DNA from: SAR86 cluster bacterium | GTDB lineage: Bacteria > Pseudomonadota > Gammaproteobacteria > Magnimaribacterales > TMED112 | DNA length: 47,633 bases | Direction of reading: 5' to 3' | Assembly (NCBI GenBank): GCA_016779525.1 | Contig: JADHNL010000008.1 | Coordinates: 1 to 47,633 of the forward strand | Shown: in pieces, positions 36,071 through 43,752 of the stretch | How the letters are laid out: each line of letters begins with the position of its first letter | How positions within the stretch are numbered: the stretch's first letter is position 1 | The notes under the pieces: model-generated | The model's database searches: none | What the model saw: only the letters and a program-made list of their open reading frames with translations | What the model was told of the DNA's origin: nothing | Translations under genes and position numbers: made by a program

Positions 36071-37390
36071 TTAGTGTTCAATGGTCCCTCTGAGTGAGTT
36101 AGCCAAAACATCATTAACTCGAATATTAACCAATTGACCAGCCAAATCAATACCATTACTAGCAAAATTAACAACTCTGTTGCATTCAGTCCTAGCTTGA
36201 TATTCATCTTTGTTCTTTTTGGATTTACCTGTAACTAAACAACTTTGTATAGATCCGAATAATTTCTCGCTGCGTTCAGTTGCATATATATTCAAAAGCT
36301 CCTGAAGTTCGTCGAGCCTCTGCTTTTTTTCAGCATCAGAAACATTATCCTTCATACCAGCTGCTGGAGTACCAGGTCTTTGGCTGTAAATAAAGCTGTA
36401 AGAATTATCAAACTTTACTTCTTCAACAAGCTCCATGGTTTCATGAAAGTCAGATTTTTTTTCACCAGGAAATCCAACTATGAAATCAGAAGAAATTGGA
36501 ATATCTGGTCTAATTTTTTTTATTTCACTAATAATCTCTATGTATTTTTGTTTTGTGTAGTCTCGCTTCATTCTGCGTAAAATATCATCGGAACCAGACT
36601 GAACTGGCAAATGAAATTGATTTGCCAGCTTAGGCACAGATTGATAACAGTCCAGAAGGTTCTTATCTACATCATTAGGATGGGAAGTTGTAAACCTAAT
36701 TCTTTTTATTTCATCGAACTCAGCAATTATTTGAATTAGGTCACCTATTCTTAGCTGACGATCTTCCCATACTGCTGTAAATGCATTCACATTTTGCCCA
36801 AGCAAGGTAATTTCAGTTGCGCCATTTTTTATTAAATCTACTACTTCTTTCAAAATGCTATCTAGATTCCTGCTTACCTCTTCTCCTCTGGTATATGGAA
36901 CAACACAAAATGTACAAAACTTTGAGCAACCTTCCATTATTGTTAAAAATACAGAGCTTTCTGATCTAGAAACTTGTGGCATCTCATCAAACTTTTTTAT
37001 CTCATCAAATGTTGTTTCAACTACAGGAATTGAATCAGACTTTTCAAGCAATTCATTTGTTTTATGTAAATCTTGTGGTCCAAATACCAAATTCACATAA
37101 GGAGCCCTTTTTATAATCTTTTCCCCTTCTTGAGATGCGACACAACCAGCTACTGCAATTTTAAGGTTGCTATTCTTCTCTTTTATTTTTCTTAGCCTGC
37201 CTAGTTCTGAGTAAACTTTATCCTCAGCCTTTTCACGAATGGAACAGGTATTAAGCACCACGATGTCAGCATCTTCAGGATTATCTGAAATTTCAATTTT
37301 TTCTTTTGAATTGAGTACATCTATAATTTTTCCAGAATCGTACTGATTCATCTGGCAACCATAAGTCTTGATGTATAGTTTTTTTGTCAT
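36071..37390 (-). CDS. miaB: tRNA-2-methylthio-N6-isopentenyladenosine synthase MiaB
   Basis: Radical-SAM methylthiotransferase acting on i6A37 of tRNAs. The N-terminal MTTase domain has YIKTYGCQMNQYDS, VVLNTCSIREKAEDK and VAGCVASQEG, providing three Cys for the auxiliary 4Fe-4S cluster. The radical SAM motif is GCSKFCTFCVVPYTRG (CxxxCxxC). LGQNVNAF, LPVQSGSDDILRRMKR, DFIVGFPGEKKSDF and a C-terminal TRAM domain follow. Length 439 aa. First gene of the minus-strand miaB-to-ldt operon; its 5' end abuts the divergent DUF1820 gene. Confidence 0.97.
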   Translation of the reverse strand: MTKKLYIKTYGCQMNQYDSGKIIDVLNSKEKIEISDNPEDADIVVLNTCSIREKAEDKVYSELGRLRKIKEKNSNLKIAVAGCVASQEGEKIIKRAPYVNLVFGPQDLHKTNELLEKSDSIPVVETTFDEIKKFDEMPQVSRSESSVFLTIMEGCSKFCTFCVVPYTRGEEVSRNLDSILKEVVDLIKNGATEITLLGQNVNAFTAVWEDRQLRIGDLIQIIAEFDEIKRIRFTTSHPNDVDKNLLDCYQSVPKLANQFHLPVQSGSDDILRRMKRDYTKQKYIEIISEIKKIRPDIPISSDFIVGFPGEKKSDFHETMELVEEVKFDNSYSFIYSQRPGTPAAGMKDNVSDAEKKQRLDELQELLNIYATERSEKLFGSIQSCLVTGKSKKNKDEYQARTECNRVVNFASNGIDLAGQLVNIRVNDVLANSLRGTIEH

Positions 37391-37401
37391 ATATTCTTAT
37401 T

Positions 37402-37716
37402 GTGAAACAAAAAATTTATAAAATTAAGTTTATTCAAGTAGGTGAAGTATACGAAATATATGCCAAGAATATATATCAAAGTGATCTTTACGGTTTTATT
37501 GAAGTTGAGGGTTATGTTTTCGATAAAAGTTCAAAATTGGTAGTTGATACTTCTGAGGAAAAATTAAAATCAGAGTTTAATGATGTAAAAAGAACCTATG
37601 TGCCGATAAATTCTGTAGTAAGGATAGATGAGGTAACTGAACCAGGAAAATCAAGGATTTCTAAAGCGGATCCCAAAAATGTTGCTCAATTTCCATTGAA
37701 TATTTCTAGAAAGTGA
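37402..37716 (+). CDS. DUF1820 family protein
   Basis: Small conserved proteobacterial protein of unknown role. The core is EVYEIYAKNIYQSDLYGFIEVEGYVF, then KRTYVPINSVVRIDEVTEPGKSRIS, both diagnostic blocks of DUF1820. I prefer GTG 37402 as the start (104 aa) because the family begins a few residues before the IYKIKF strand; an in-frame TTG at 37384 overlaps miaB. It is divergent from miaB, as is common for DUF1820 genes. Confidence 0.8.
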   Translation: MKQKIYKIKFIQVGEVYEIYAKNIYQSDLYGFIEVEGYVFDKSSKLVVDTSEEKLKSEFNDVKRTYVPINSVVRIDEVTEPGKSRISKADPKNVAQFPLNISRK

Positions 37717-37789
37717 AAAGATTTTAAAAAGTCTAGCTATAGCAACTAAGTCATTCTCAAACGATTCATATGTTTAATTTATTTTTTAT

Positions 37790-37818
37790 CTGTCGTTAAT
37801 TTGTAACAAATAAGTAAT
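37790..37818 (+). promoter_or_regulatory. Pho-box-like repeats upstream of phoD
   Basis: CTGTCGT-TAAT-TTGTAAC-AAAT-AAGTAAT: 7-mers every 11 nt. The first 18 bases match the PhoB consensus (CTGTCATAAATCTGTCAC) at 14 of 18 positions. The third unit is poor. The phoD start codon is only 12 bp further, so the promoter must overlap the site. Confidence 0.5.
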
Positions 37819-37830
37819 AGGATAAAAAAC

Positions 37831-39420
37831 TTGGAAAGAAGAAACTTTTTAAAATTAATTTCATTATCAATCTTATTTGTTGGTCTCAATCTTTTTTCAA
37901 GCGTAAAAAGATCAGTCAAATTTAAACACGGTATCGCAAGTGGTGACCCCACAGACAGCAGCATTATTCTTTGGACAAGAGTAACAGCTGATAATAATAA
38001 AAAGATACTGGCTACATATGAGGTCTCAGATACCAAGGATTTTAAGGACATTATTGCATCTGGACAGTATCAAACAGATAAAAATAAAGATTTTACTGTT
38101 AAGGTAGATGTTTTAATCCCAAAAAATTTTAGAGGGAAACAAATTTTTTACCGGTTCAAAGCAGAGGGTGTCACCTCTAAAATAGGTGCAACTACCACAT
38201 TACCACAAAGCCCTTCAAATTTTAAAATTGCCATTTTTAGTTGCTCAAATTATCCTGCTGGTTACTTCAACGCATATAATGCGGCATCAAAAGATAACTC
38301 AATTAATATGGGAATTCACGTCGGTGATTATTTATATGAATACAAGCAGGGGGAATATGCCACTGAAAATGCAGTACAGCTTAATAGGCAGCCTATTCCG
38401 AACAAAGAAATAACTACGTTGAATGATTACCGCTTACGTCATGCACAATATAAGACAGATGTTGATTTGCAAGCATTACATTCTTCAATACCAATGGCTT
38501 GTGCATGGGATGATCATGAGATAACCAATGATGCATGGAAGGACGGTGCAGAAAATCATCAAGCAAATGAAGGGTCATTTAACATTAGAAAGAGAAATGC
38601 TTTAAAAGCTTATTTTGAATGGATGCCTGTTAGAGAGCCTAAAAATCAATTTAAAAATTGGAAGAGATACAAAGTTGGGAATCTAGTTGATATTAAATTA
38701 TTAGAAACACGACTTTCATCAAGATCTGAGCAAATTAAATTAACTAAATATATAACTAAAGAGGGTATTTTTTTAAAAGAAGGTTTTTATAAAACTCTAA
38801 ACAATAAAAAAAGAAATCTATTAGGTAAGGAGCAATTGAATTTTGTTAAAGAAAATGTTGGGTCGAATCAAGCCTGGAATGTTTATGCACAGCAAGTATT
38901 GCTGGCATCTCTAAAGCTTCCATCCATCCCGAGCGATATTATCGATATGTTGCCTGACTATCAACAATATTATAAAACTGTTATAAAAGAAGATCTTCCG
39001 TATAATCTTGATGCTTGGGATGGCTATCCTTCTGAAAGAGAAAAATTTCTAAAAATTGTTGGTTCTACTTCCAAAAAGAATCTTTTCATTGCTGGAGATA
39101 CGCACAATTGTTGGGCTAATAATATTATGCTTGATGATAAATTTGTTGGAGCTGAGCTAGCAACTCCTTCTGTAACGTCTCCAGGAGCATCAGAAAATTT
39201 TAATGGCATGATCTCTTCAAAGCAATTGGAGAATGCAATGATGCTTAAGAACAAAAATCTTAAATGGACCAATCTTGCTGATCGGGGTTATTTAACAATT
39301 AACTTTAAACCTGAAATCGCCACAACAGAATTTATAGCAGTTGATACCATTTCTTCAAGAAATTACAAAACCAAAATTTTAAAGAGAGTAGAAATTACTC
39401 CGGAACAAGAGCTTACTTAA
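37831..39420 (+). CDS. phoD: PhoD family alkaline phosphatase/phosphodiesterase, Tat-exported
   Basis: Extracytoplasmic phosphatase that releases phosphate from phosphomono- or diesters. The N-terminus ERRNFLKLISLSILFVGL is a twin-arginine signal (RRxFLK), then KHGIASGDPTDSSIILWTRV, the PhoD N-terminal beta domain. The catalytic domain has IAIFSCSNYPAGYF, HVGDYLYEY (metal ligands; Cys just before in FSCSNYP), AWDDHEITNDAW and FIAGDTHNCWAN. Length 529 aa. The start is TTG at 37831 with AGGA 8 nt upstream. PhoD enzymes usually need Ca and Fe. Preceded by pho-box-like repeats, and a tatABC operon lies 3 kb downstream. Convergent with orn (8-bp overlap). Confidence 0.95.
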   Translation: MERRNFLKLISLSILFVGLNLFSSVKRSVKFKHGIASGDPTDSSIILWTRVTADNNKKILATYEVSDTKDFKDIIASGQYQTDKNKDFTVKVDVLIPKNFRGKQIFYRFKAEGVTSKIGATTTLPQSPSNFKIAIFSCSNYPAGYFNAYNAASKDNSINMGIHVGDYLYEYKQGEYATENAVQLNRQPIPNKEITTLNDYRLRHAQYKTDVDLQALHSSIPMACAWDDHEITNDAWKDGAENHQANEGSFNIRKRNALKAYFEWMPVREPKNQFKNWKRYKVGNLVDIKLLETRLSSRSEQIKLTKYITKEGIFLKEGFYKTLNNKKRNLLGKEQLNFVKENVGSNQAWNVYAQQVLLASLKLPSIPSDIIDMLPDYQQYYKTVIKEDLPYNLDAWDGYPSEREKFLKIVGSTSKKNLFIAGDTHNCWANNIMLDDKFVGAELATPSVTSPGASENFNGMISSKQLENAMMLKNKNLKWTNLADRGYLTINFKPEIATTEFIAVDTISSRNYKTKILKRVEITPEQELT

Positions 39421-39949
39421 AGTAAATTTCTCGAAAAAACTTTAACTCTTTTACAGATTCCTTTACATCATCCATTGCTCGGTGTGAAGATTGCTTTTTG
39501 AACTCTTCAGCATTGGGATACCATCTGGTAATGACTTCTTTAAATGAGCTAACATCAATGTGTCTGTAGTGGAAATGATTTGCTAGTTTGGGCATATGCT
39601 TAATTAAGAATCGTCTATCGTGCGAAATGCTATTGCCGCATAATGGTGATTGATGTTGTTTGATATGTTTTTTAAAAAATTTTAGAGCATCCTGTTCTGC
39701 TTGTTTTAGTGAAAATGTGCTGTTTTCAATTTTTTGAATTAAGCCACTTGATGAATGTTGCTTTTGATTCCATTCATTCATTAGTGAAAGAATTTCGTTG
39801 GGTTGTGAAATAGCAATTTCAGGGCCCTCCTCTACTATATTTAAGTCAGCGTCTGTTATGAGACATGCGATTTCAATAATATGATCTTTCTCAGGATTAA
39901 GCCCTGTCATTTCCAGATCTAGCCATGCTAGTAAATTTGATCTTGCCAT
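39413..39949 (-). CDS. orn: Oligoribonuclease
   Basis: Essential 3'-5' exonuclease for 2-5-nt RNAs. DEDDh residues: WLDLEMTGLNPEKDHIIEIA (Asp, Glu), PLCGNSISHDRRFL (Asp) and SSHRAMDDVKESV (His, Asp). HFHYRHIDVSSFKEVITRWYP is the conserved middle segment. Length 178 aa (E. coli 181). Transcribed alone on the minus strand between phoD and ubiE. Confidence 0.97.
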   Translation of the reverse strand: MARSNLLAWLDLEMTGLNPEKDHIIEIACLITDADLNIVEEGPEIAISQPNEILSLMNEWNQKQHSSSGLIQKIENSTFSLKQAEQDALKFFKKHIKQHQSPLCGNSISHDRRFLIKHMPKLANHFHYRHIDVSSFKEVITRWYPNAEEFKKQSSHRAMDDVKESVKELKFFREIYFK

Positions 39950-39978
39950 TTATACTTAGTTACTAACAATAATACTAT

Positions 39979-40728
39979 ATGAGCAACGAAGATAATGAAA
40001 AAGTATTTTTTGGGAGCAAAGAAGTCTCCAAAAAAGATAAGAAGCTTGGTGTAGATAATATTTTTACCAAAGTAAATGAAAACTATGATCTGATGAATGA
40101 TCTTATGTCTTTAGGGGCACATAGATTATGGAAGAATCATTTTGTTTCAACATCAAATATCAATGAAAATTCGGTAATCCTTGATTTAGCAGGAGGTACA
40201 GGGGATATTTCTAAAATTGCCTCAAAAATTATATCCAAACAAAACGTTTATCTTTGTGATCAAAATGCATCTATGGTTGAAAGTGCAAAAGAAAGAGCTT
40301 TGAATGAGGGTTTTTATAATTCAATGCATTTCAATGTTGCAAGTGCTGAAGAATTGCCATTTCAAGATAATTTTTTTGATCAAGTATTTATTTCATTTGG
40401 GTTCAGGAACTTTTCCGATAAACCGAAGGCATTGAGGGAGATTAGACGAGTTATTAAGTCTGGTGGCTTTTTAAATATTCTCGAGTTCTCAAAAGTTCAA
40501 GACCAAGTATTTTCTAAAATTTATGATTTTTATAGCTTTAATGTAATTCCTAAAATTGGAAAAATAATTTCAAATGATTCTGATAGTTATAAATACTTAG
40601 TTGAATCGATACGAACCCATGAAGATCAAGAAAACCTAAGAAAAATGATTTTAGATTGTGGTTTTGATGAGGCAAATTTTGAAAATTTATTCAATGGAAT
40701 AGTTTCAATTCATAAAGGAAAAAAATGA
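39979..40728 (+). CDS. ubiE: Ubiquinone/menaquinone C-methyltransferase UbiE
   Basis: SAM-dependent C-methylation in ubiquinone synthesis. FGSKEVSKKDKKLGVDNIFTKVNENYDLMNDLMSLGAHRLWK is the usual opening, LDLAGGTGDISKIA is the SAM motif, and FDQVFISFGFRNFSDKPKALREIRRV is the second block. RVIKSGGFLNILEFSK and a C-terminal FSFNVIPKIGK-like segment complete the fold. Length 249 aa. ATGA overlap with ubiB; the ubiJ (SCP2-domain) gene normally between them is absent. Confidence 0.97.
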   Translation: MSNEDNEKVFFGSKEVSKKDKKLGVDNIFTKVNENYDLMNDLMSLGAHRLWKNHFVSTSNINENSVILDLAGGTGDISKIASKIISKQNVYLCDQNASMVESAKERALNEGFYNSMHFNVASAEELPFQDNFFDQVFISFGFRNFSDKPKALREIRRVIKSGGFLNILEFSKVQDQVFSKIYDFYSFNVIPKIGKIISNDSDSYKYLVESIRTHEDQENLRKMILDCGFDEANFENLFNGIVSIHKGKK

Positions 40729-42116
40729 GGATTTTAAGACTCTTTTATATCTTTTTTAGTATCAGGAATACAGGAATTTTTAATAAGCTTACTCCCTCTT
40801 TTAATCCGCTATTAAACACTTTTGTTAAAGTTAATGATAGTGAAAAAAAGTTCAGGATTACTTTAGAGCATCTTGGCCCAGTATTTATTAAATTAGGACA
40901 ACTTTTATCAACAAGAACTGACCTATTTGATCGTTCAGTCACTCAAGAATTGAATAAATTAACTGATTCGTGTGCTCCAGTTGATTTTGAGTCTATTAAA
41001 GAGACTATTGAAACACAATTGCTTTCTAAAGCAGAAAAGATCTTAACAACAATTGAGGATAAACCACTTGCATCAGCATCATTGGCTCAGGTCCATAAGT
41101 TTAAATTTGGAGGTAAAGATTTTGTAATTAAAGTACAAAGACCAGGCCTAGAAGACTTAGTAAAAAGAGATCTTGATGCTTTAAAGCTGGCGGCTAGGTA
41201 TTCTGCTTTTTTTCTTAAACACTACCCTAGGATCAAGCCTTTTGAGCTTATTGAACAATATGAAAATGTCATTCTACAGGAGCTTGATTTCAGAATTGAA
41301 GCCGCAAACTCAAATAAAACTCATGAGAATTTCAAATCTAGTAGCTATCTGGAAATACCCAAGATTGCTGATGATTTTACGACAAGAAAAATCCTTGTAA
41401 TGCCATTTATAGATGGGATTCCTGTGACGAATATCTCTTCACTAATAAAATATGGAATAAATAAAAAACAACTAGCAGAAGTGGGAGTAAGAATATTTCT
41501 AAAGCAGGTTTTTGAAGACAATTTTTTCCACGCAGATATGCATCCTGGTAACATTTTTGCTGCTAAAACTGATCCAGAAAACCCACACTATATTGCAGTT
41601 GACTATGCAATCTGTGGCTCATTAACTGAATCAAATCAAATCTTGCTGGCACAAATGATATCTTCACTTGTTGAGCAAGATTTTTATACATTGGCACAAT
41701 TATTCATATACGCCGAATGGGTAGATAAGAAAACAAAAACTGAAGAGTTGGAAAAGGTTCTACGTGCTAATTGTGAGCAGCTACTCAATCAGCCACTATC
41801 AAAAATATTGTTTGGAGAATTGTTGCTTGATCTTTTTGATGCAATGCGTCCATTCAATCTATTTATTGATGATGATCTTCTGCTGTTAGTAAAAACTTTA
41901 ATTCATATTGAAGGCATGGGACGGCAGATTTATCCCGATCTCGATTTTTGGGGCATTGCATCTCCATTCTTACATGACTGGTTCAAAGAAAAATATAGTG
42001 TGAAAGGGTTGGTTAAGTATCTTGTATCAAAAAAACATATACTTACATATATGATTGTAAAGAAAATAGAGGAAACGCAAGATATGTACTCTGAATTCTA
42101 TGGAGAAAAATCATGA
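40725..42116 (+). CDS. ubiB: UbiB family atypical kinase (short, no C-terminal membrane helices)
   Basis: ADCK/COQ8-type ATPase required for ubiquinone synthesis. The KxGQ block is HLGPVFIKLGQLLSTRTDLF (about residues 48-67). LASASLAQVHKFKFGGKDFVIKVQRPG holds the Ala-rich nucleotide loop and ATP Lys, QELDFRIEAANSNKTHENF follows, and the catalytic HADMHPGNIFAA is near residue 280. At 463 aa it lacks about 80 residues of E. coli UbiB: I see no C-terminal transmembrane pair; it ends IVKKIEETQDMYSEFYGEKS. ATGA overlap with both ubiE and tatA. Assigned by context and motif. Confidence 0.92.
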   Translation: MRILRLFYIFFSIRNTGIFNKLTPSFNPLLNTFVKVNDSEKKFRITLEHLGPVFIKLGQLLSTRTDLFDRSVTQELNKLTDSCAPVDFESIKETIETQLLSKAEKILTTIEDKPLASASLAQVHKFKFGGKDFVIKVQRPGLEDLVKRDLDALKLAARYSAFFLKHYPRIKPFELIEQYENVILQELDFRIEAANSNKTHENFKSSSYLEIPKIADDFTTRKILVMPFIDGIPVTNISSLIKYGINKKQLAEVGVRIFLKQVFEDNFFHADMHPGNIFAAKTDPENPHYIAVDYAICGSLTESNQILLAQMISSLVEQDFYTLAQLFIYAEWVDKKTKTEELEKVLRANCEQLLNQPLSKILFGELLLDLFDAMRPFNLFIDDDLLLLVKTLIHIEGMGRQIYPDLDFWGIASPFLHDWFKEKYSVKGLVKYLVSKKHILTYMIVKKIEETQDMYSEFYGEKS

Positions 42117-42268
42117 GCATAGGGTTTTGGCAAATAATTATTGTCATACTTATTATCCTGCTTGTCTTTGGGAGCAAGAGGATTGCAAGTTTGGGTTCTG
42201 ATCTTGGGAAAGCATTAAAAGGGTTTAAGAAAGAGGTCAAAGAAGATGATACAGATAGGAATTCCTGA
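42113..42268 (+). CDS. tatA: Sec-independent translocase subunit TatA (51 aa)
   Basis: Forms the protein-translocating element for folded Tat substrates. The short frame opens MSIGFWQIIIVILIILLVFG, then SKRIASLGSDLGKALKGFKKEVKEDD, the TatA transmembrane helix, FGxKRL hinge and amphipathic helix. It is 51 aa, much shorter than E. coli TatA (89), because the acidic tail is almost absent. ATG overlaps the ubiB stop (ATGA); it ends 23 bp inside tatB. Located in the standard ubiE-ubiB-tatA-tatB-tatC order. Confidence 0.93.
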   Translation: MSIGFWQIIIVILIILLVFGSKRIASLGSDLGKALKGFKKEVKEDDTDRNS

Positions 42269-42482
42269 AATCCTACTTATCTCAATTATTGCTATTCTAT
42301 TTATTAAGCCAAACAATCTTGTTAGCTTTATTCAAGGTATCACCAAATTCTTCTTAAGGTTTAAGGCTAATGTTGAAAATATTAAAGAGGAGGCTGAAAA
42401 GACTTTAAATATTGAAGAGCTAAAACAAGATGTTTTCAATGAGCAGAAAATGAAATCATTTGATAATGACAGAAAAAATTAG
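42246..42482 (+). CDS. tatB: Sec-independent translocase subunit TatB
   Basis: Substrate-receptor partner of TatC. MIQIGIPEILLISIIAILFIKPNNLVSFIQGITKFFLRF matches the TatB transmembrane helix and hinge (IGxxELLL...LxKPxxL), where the usual GPE is KPN. An amphipathic helix and a charged tail follow. Only 78 aa (E. coli 171), so the C-terminal extension is missing. Overlaps tatA by 23 bp and tatC by 17 bp. Confidence 0.9.
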   Translation: MIQIGIPEILLISIIAILFIKPNNLVSFIQGITKFFLRFKANVENIKEEAEKTLNIEELKQDVFNEQKMKSFDNDRKN

Positions 42483-43179
42483 CACCTCTTTATTGCCACA
42501 TTTTTCTGAATTAAGAAAACGAATTCTATATGCTTTTATTTTTTTTGCTGTGGTCTTTGTCCTGCTTTATCCTTTTAGCGGACAAATATTCGATGCCTTT
42601 GTTGCTTATTCAAGAGCATCAGTAGGTTTAAATCTTATTGCTATTGAAGTTGCATCTCCCTTTTTAGTGCCATTACGTCTTGTTCTTTTTTTAACTTTTT
42701 TGATATCTGCGCCTTATTTGATTTTCCAGTTGTTAAGTTTTATGGCTCCTGGGCTTTATGAAAATGAAAAAAATTTTATTTTTTCGAGATCAGTCATTGG
42801 AACATTGTTATTTTTTTGTGGTATATGTTTTTGTTATTTCATTGTTCTGCCGAATGTCTTTAATTTTTTTCAAAGCATAAGCCCATCCGTAGTGGAAATA
42901 TCAACAGATATTACAAAATTTTTAGATTTTAGCTTGTTGCTGTTTTTGGCTTTTGGTTTAGCATCTCAAGTACCAATAATCGTTAATGGCTTGATTCTTT
43001 TCAATATTATAAAAAAAGAGTCTCTGTCTGAGAATCGAGGCTGGGTTTTAGTCTTATCATTTGTTTTTGGTATGCTGCTTTCTCCTCCTGATGTAATTTC
43101 CCAAATTATGTTGGCAGTGCCTGTATACTTGCTATTTGAATTTGGGCTTCTATTTAGCAATGAAAAGAAGGCGCAATAA
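42466..43179 (+). CDS. tatC: Sec-independent translocase subunit TatC
   Basis: Polytopic core subunit that recognises twin-arginine signals. LPHFSELRKRILYAFIFFAV is the diagnostic N-terminus (HLxELRxR). FQLLSFMAPGLYENEKNFIF is the conserved first periplasmic/TM block, and the following six-helix pattern with FGLASQVPIIV and SFVFGMLLSPPDVISQI is typical. Length 237 aa from ATG 42466, which overlaps tatB by 17 bp; the in-frame TTG 42460 is less likely. Last gene of the operon. Confidence 0.96.
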   Translation: MTEKISTSLLPHFSELRKRILYAFIFFAVVFVLLYPFSGQIFDAFVAYSRASVGLNLIAIEVASPFLVPLRLVLFLTFLISAPYLIFQLLSFMAPGLYENEKNFIFSRSVIGTLLFFCGICFCYFIVLPNVFNFFQSISPSVVEISTDITKFLDFSLLLFLAFGLASQVPIIVNGLILFNIIKKESLSENRGWVLVLSFVFGMLLSPPDVISQIMLAVPVYLLFEFGLLFSNEKKAQ

Positions 43180-43305
43180 TATACTAAAGAAGGATGTAAA
43201 GTCCTTAAAATACCAACAACGCATCGAGAAGAGCAAAAAACAATACTCGAGAAAAACGAGCACAGATCATATCAATCTAAAAGATTAATAAAATACTTGT
43301 TTTAT

Positions 43306-43334
43306 TTGTCACATTTCTGTAACATAAATGTCAT
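43306..43334 (+). repeat. Three 7-mers at 11-nt period, possible PhoB-type operator
   Basis: TTGTCAC-ATTT-CTGTAAC-ATAA-ATGTCAT directly abuts the ATG of the orphan secreted protein. The first two units match the Pho box at 13 of 18 positions. The same segment also contains the inverted repeat ACATTT-N9-AAATGT. A promoter-like pair TTGTTT (43297-43302)/TAACAT (43320-43325), spacer 17, overlaps it. Confidence 0.45.
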
Positions 43335-43715
43335 ATGAAAGTAACATTAATTTTAAGTCTTGTGGTTTTATCAATGTCTATGGCATCTTATGAAATCATG
43401 GATATTGGAAATAAACTAAATACAACAAATCTAGGTCTAAGAGTTATGGACGATCCTGAAGAAGCTGAAAATAATTGTCCAAACTCCTCTAATGGTTGTT
43501 TGATTAGGTCTGCAGATGGGGAGCTGACTATCTATCTAAAGGACTTTGCTTCCTCTATGGATAAAGATATTTCATTATTTGGTTTAATGTTTGATGCTTA
43601 TCAGCTAAATGAATTCGGAAATATAGACGTCCTCAAAACATGTCGCATGAAGCTGGCTTATGCAAAAACTAATAAGTATAGAAAAGCATCAGACATTTTA
43701 AGCCAAAAATGTTAG
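43335..43715 (+). CDS. Secreted protein of unknown function
   Basis: I do not recognise a family. The 126-aa product has a clear signal peptide (MKVTLILSLVVLSMSMASYE) and no further transmembrane helix. The mature part has Cys at about 48, 54, 103 and 126, which could form disulfides, an acidic segment (VMDDPEEAENNCPN) and a lysine-rich C-terminus ending in Cys. ATG 43335 is the only start that retains the signal peptide, but it has no Shine-Dalgarno and directly follows the 7-mer repeats, so the mRNA may be leaderless. It is isolated between tatC and the convergent acs, with its own terminator. Confidence 0.75.
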   Translation: MKVTLILSLVVLSMSMASYEIMDIGNKLNTTNLGLRVMDDPEEAENNCPNSSNGCLIRSADGELTIYLKDFASSMDKDISLFGLMFDAYQLNEFGNIDVLKTCRMKLAYAKTNKYRKASDILSQKC

Positions 43716-43721
43716 GTTGAA

Positions 43722-43752
43722 GCCTGCTTTACAACTCTAGCAGGCCCTTTTT
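43722..43752 (+). terminator. Intrinsic terminator after the orphan secreted protein gene
   Basis: Stem GCCTGC (43722-43727) / GCAGGC (43740-43745) with a 12-nt loop, followed by CCTTTTT. It begins 7 bp after the stop codon and runs into the 3' end of acs, which is on the other strand. Confidence 0.75.

Noticed and set aside
43190-43206. AAGGA/TCCTT hairpin after tatC
   Set aside because: 5-bp stem without a following T run; not a good terminator, and no other role seen.
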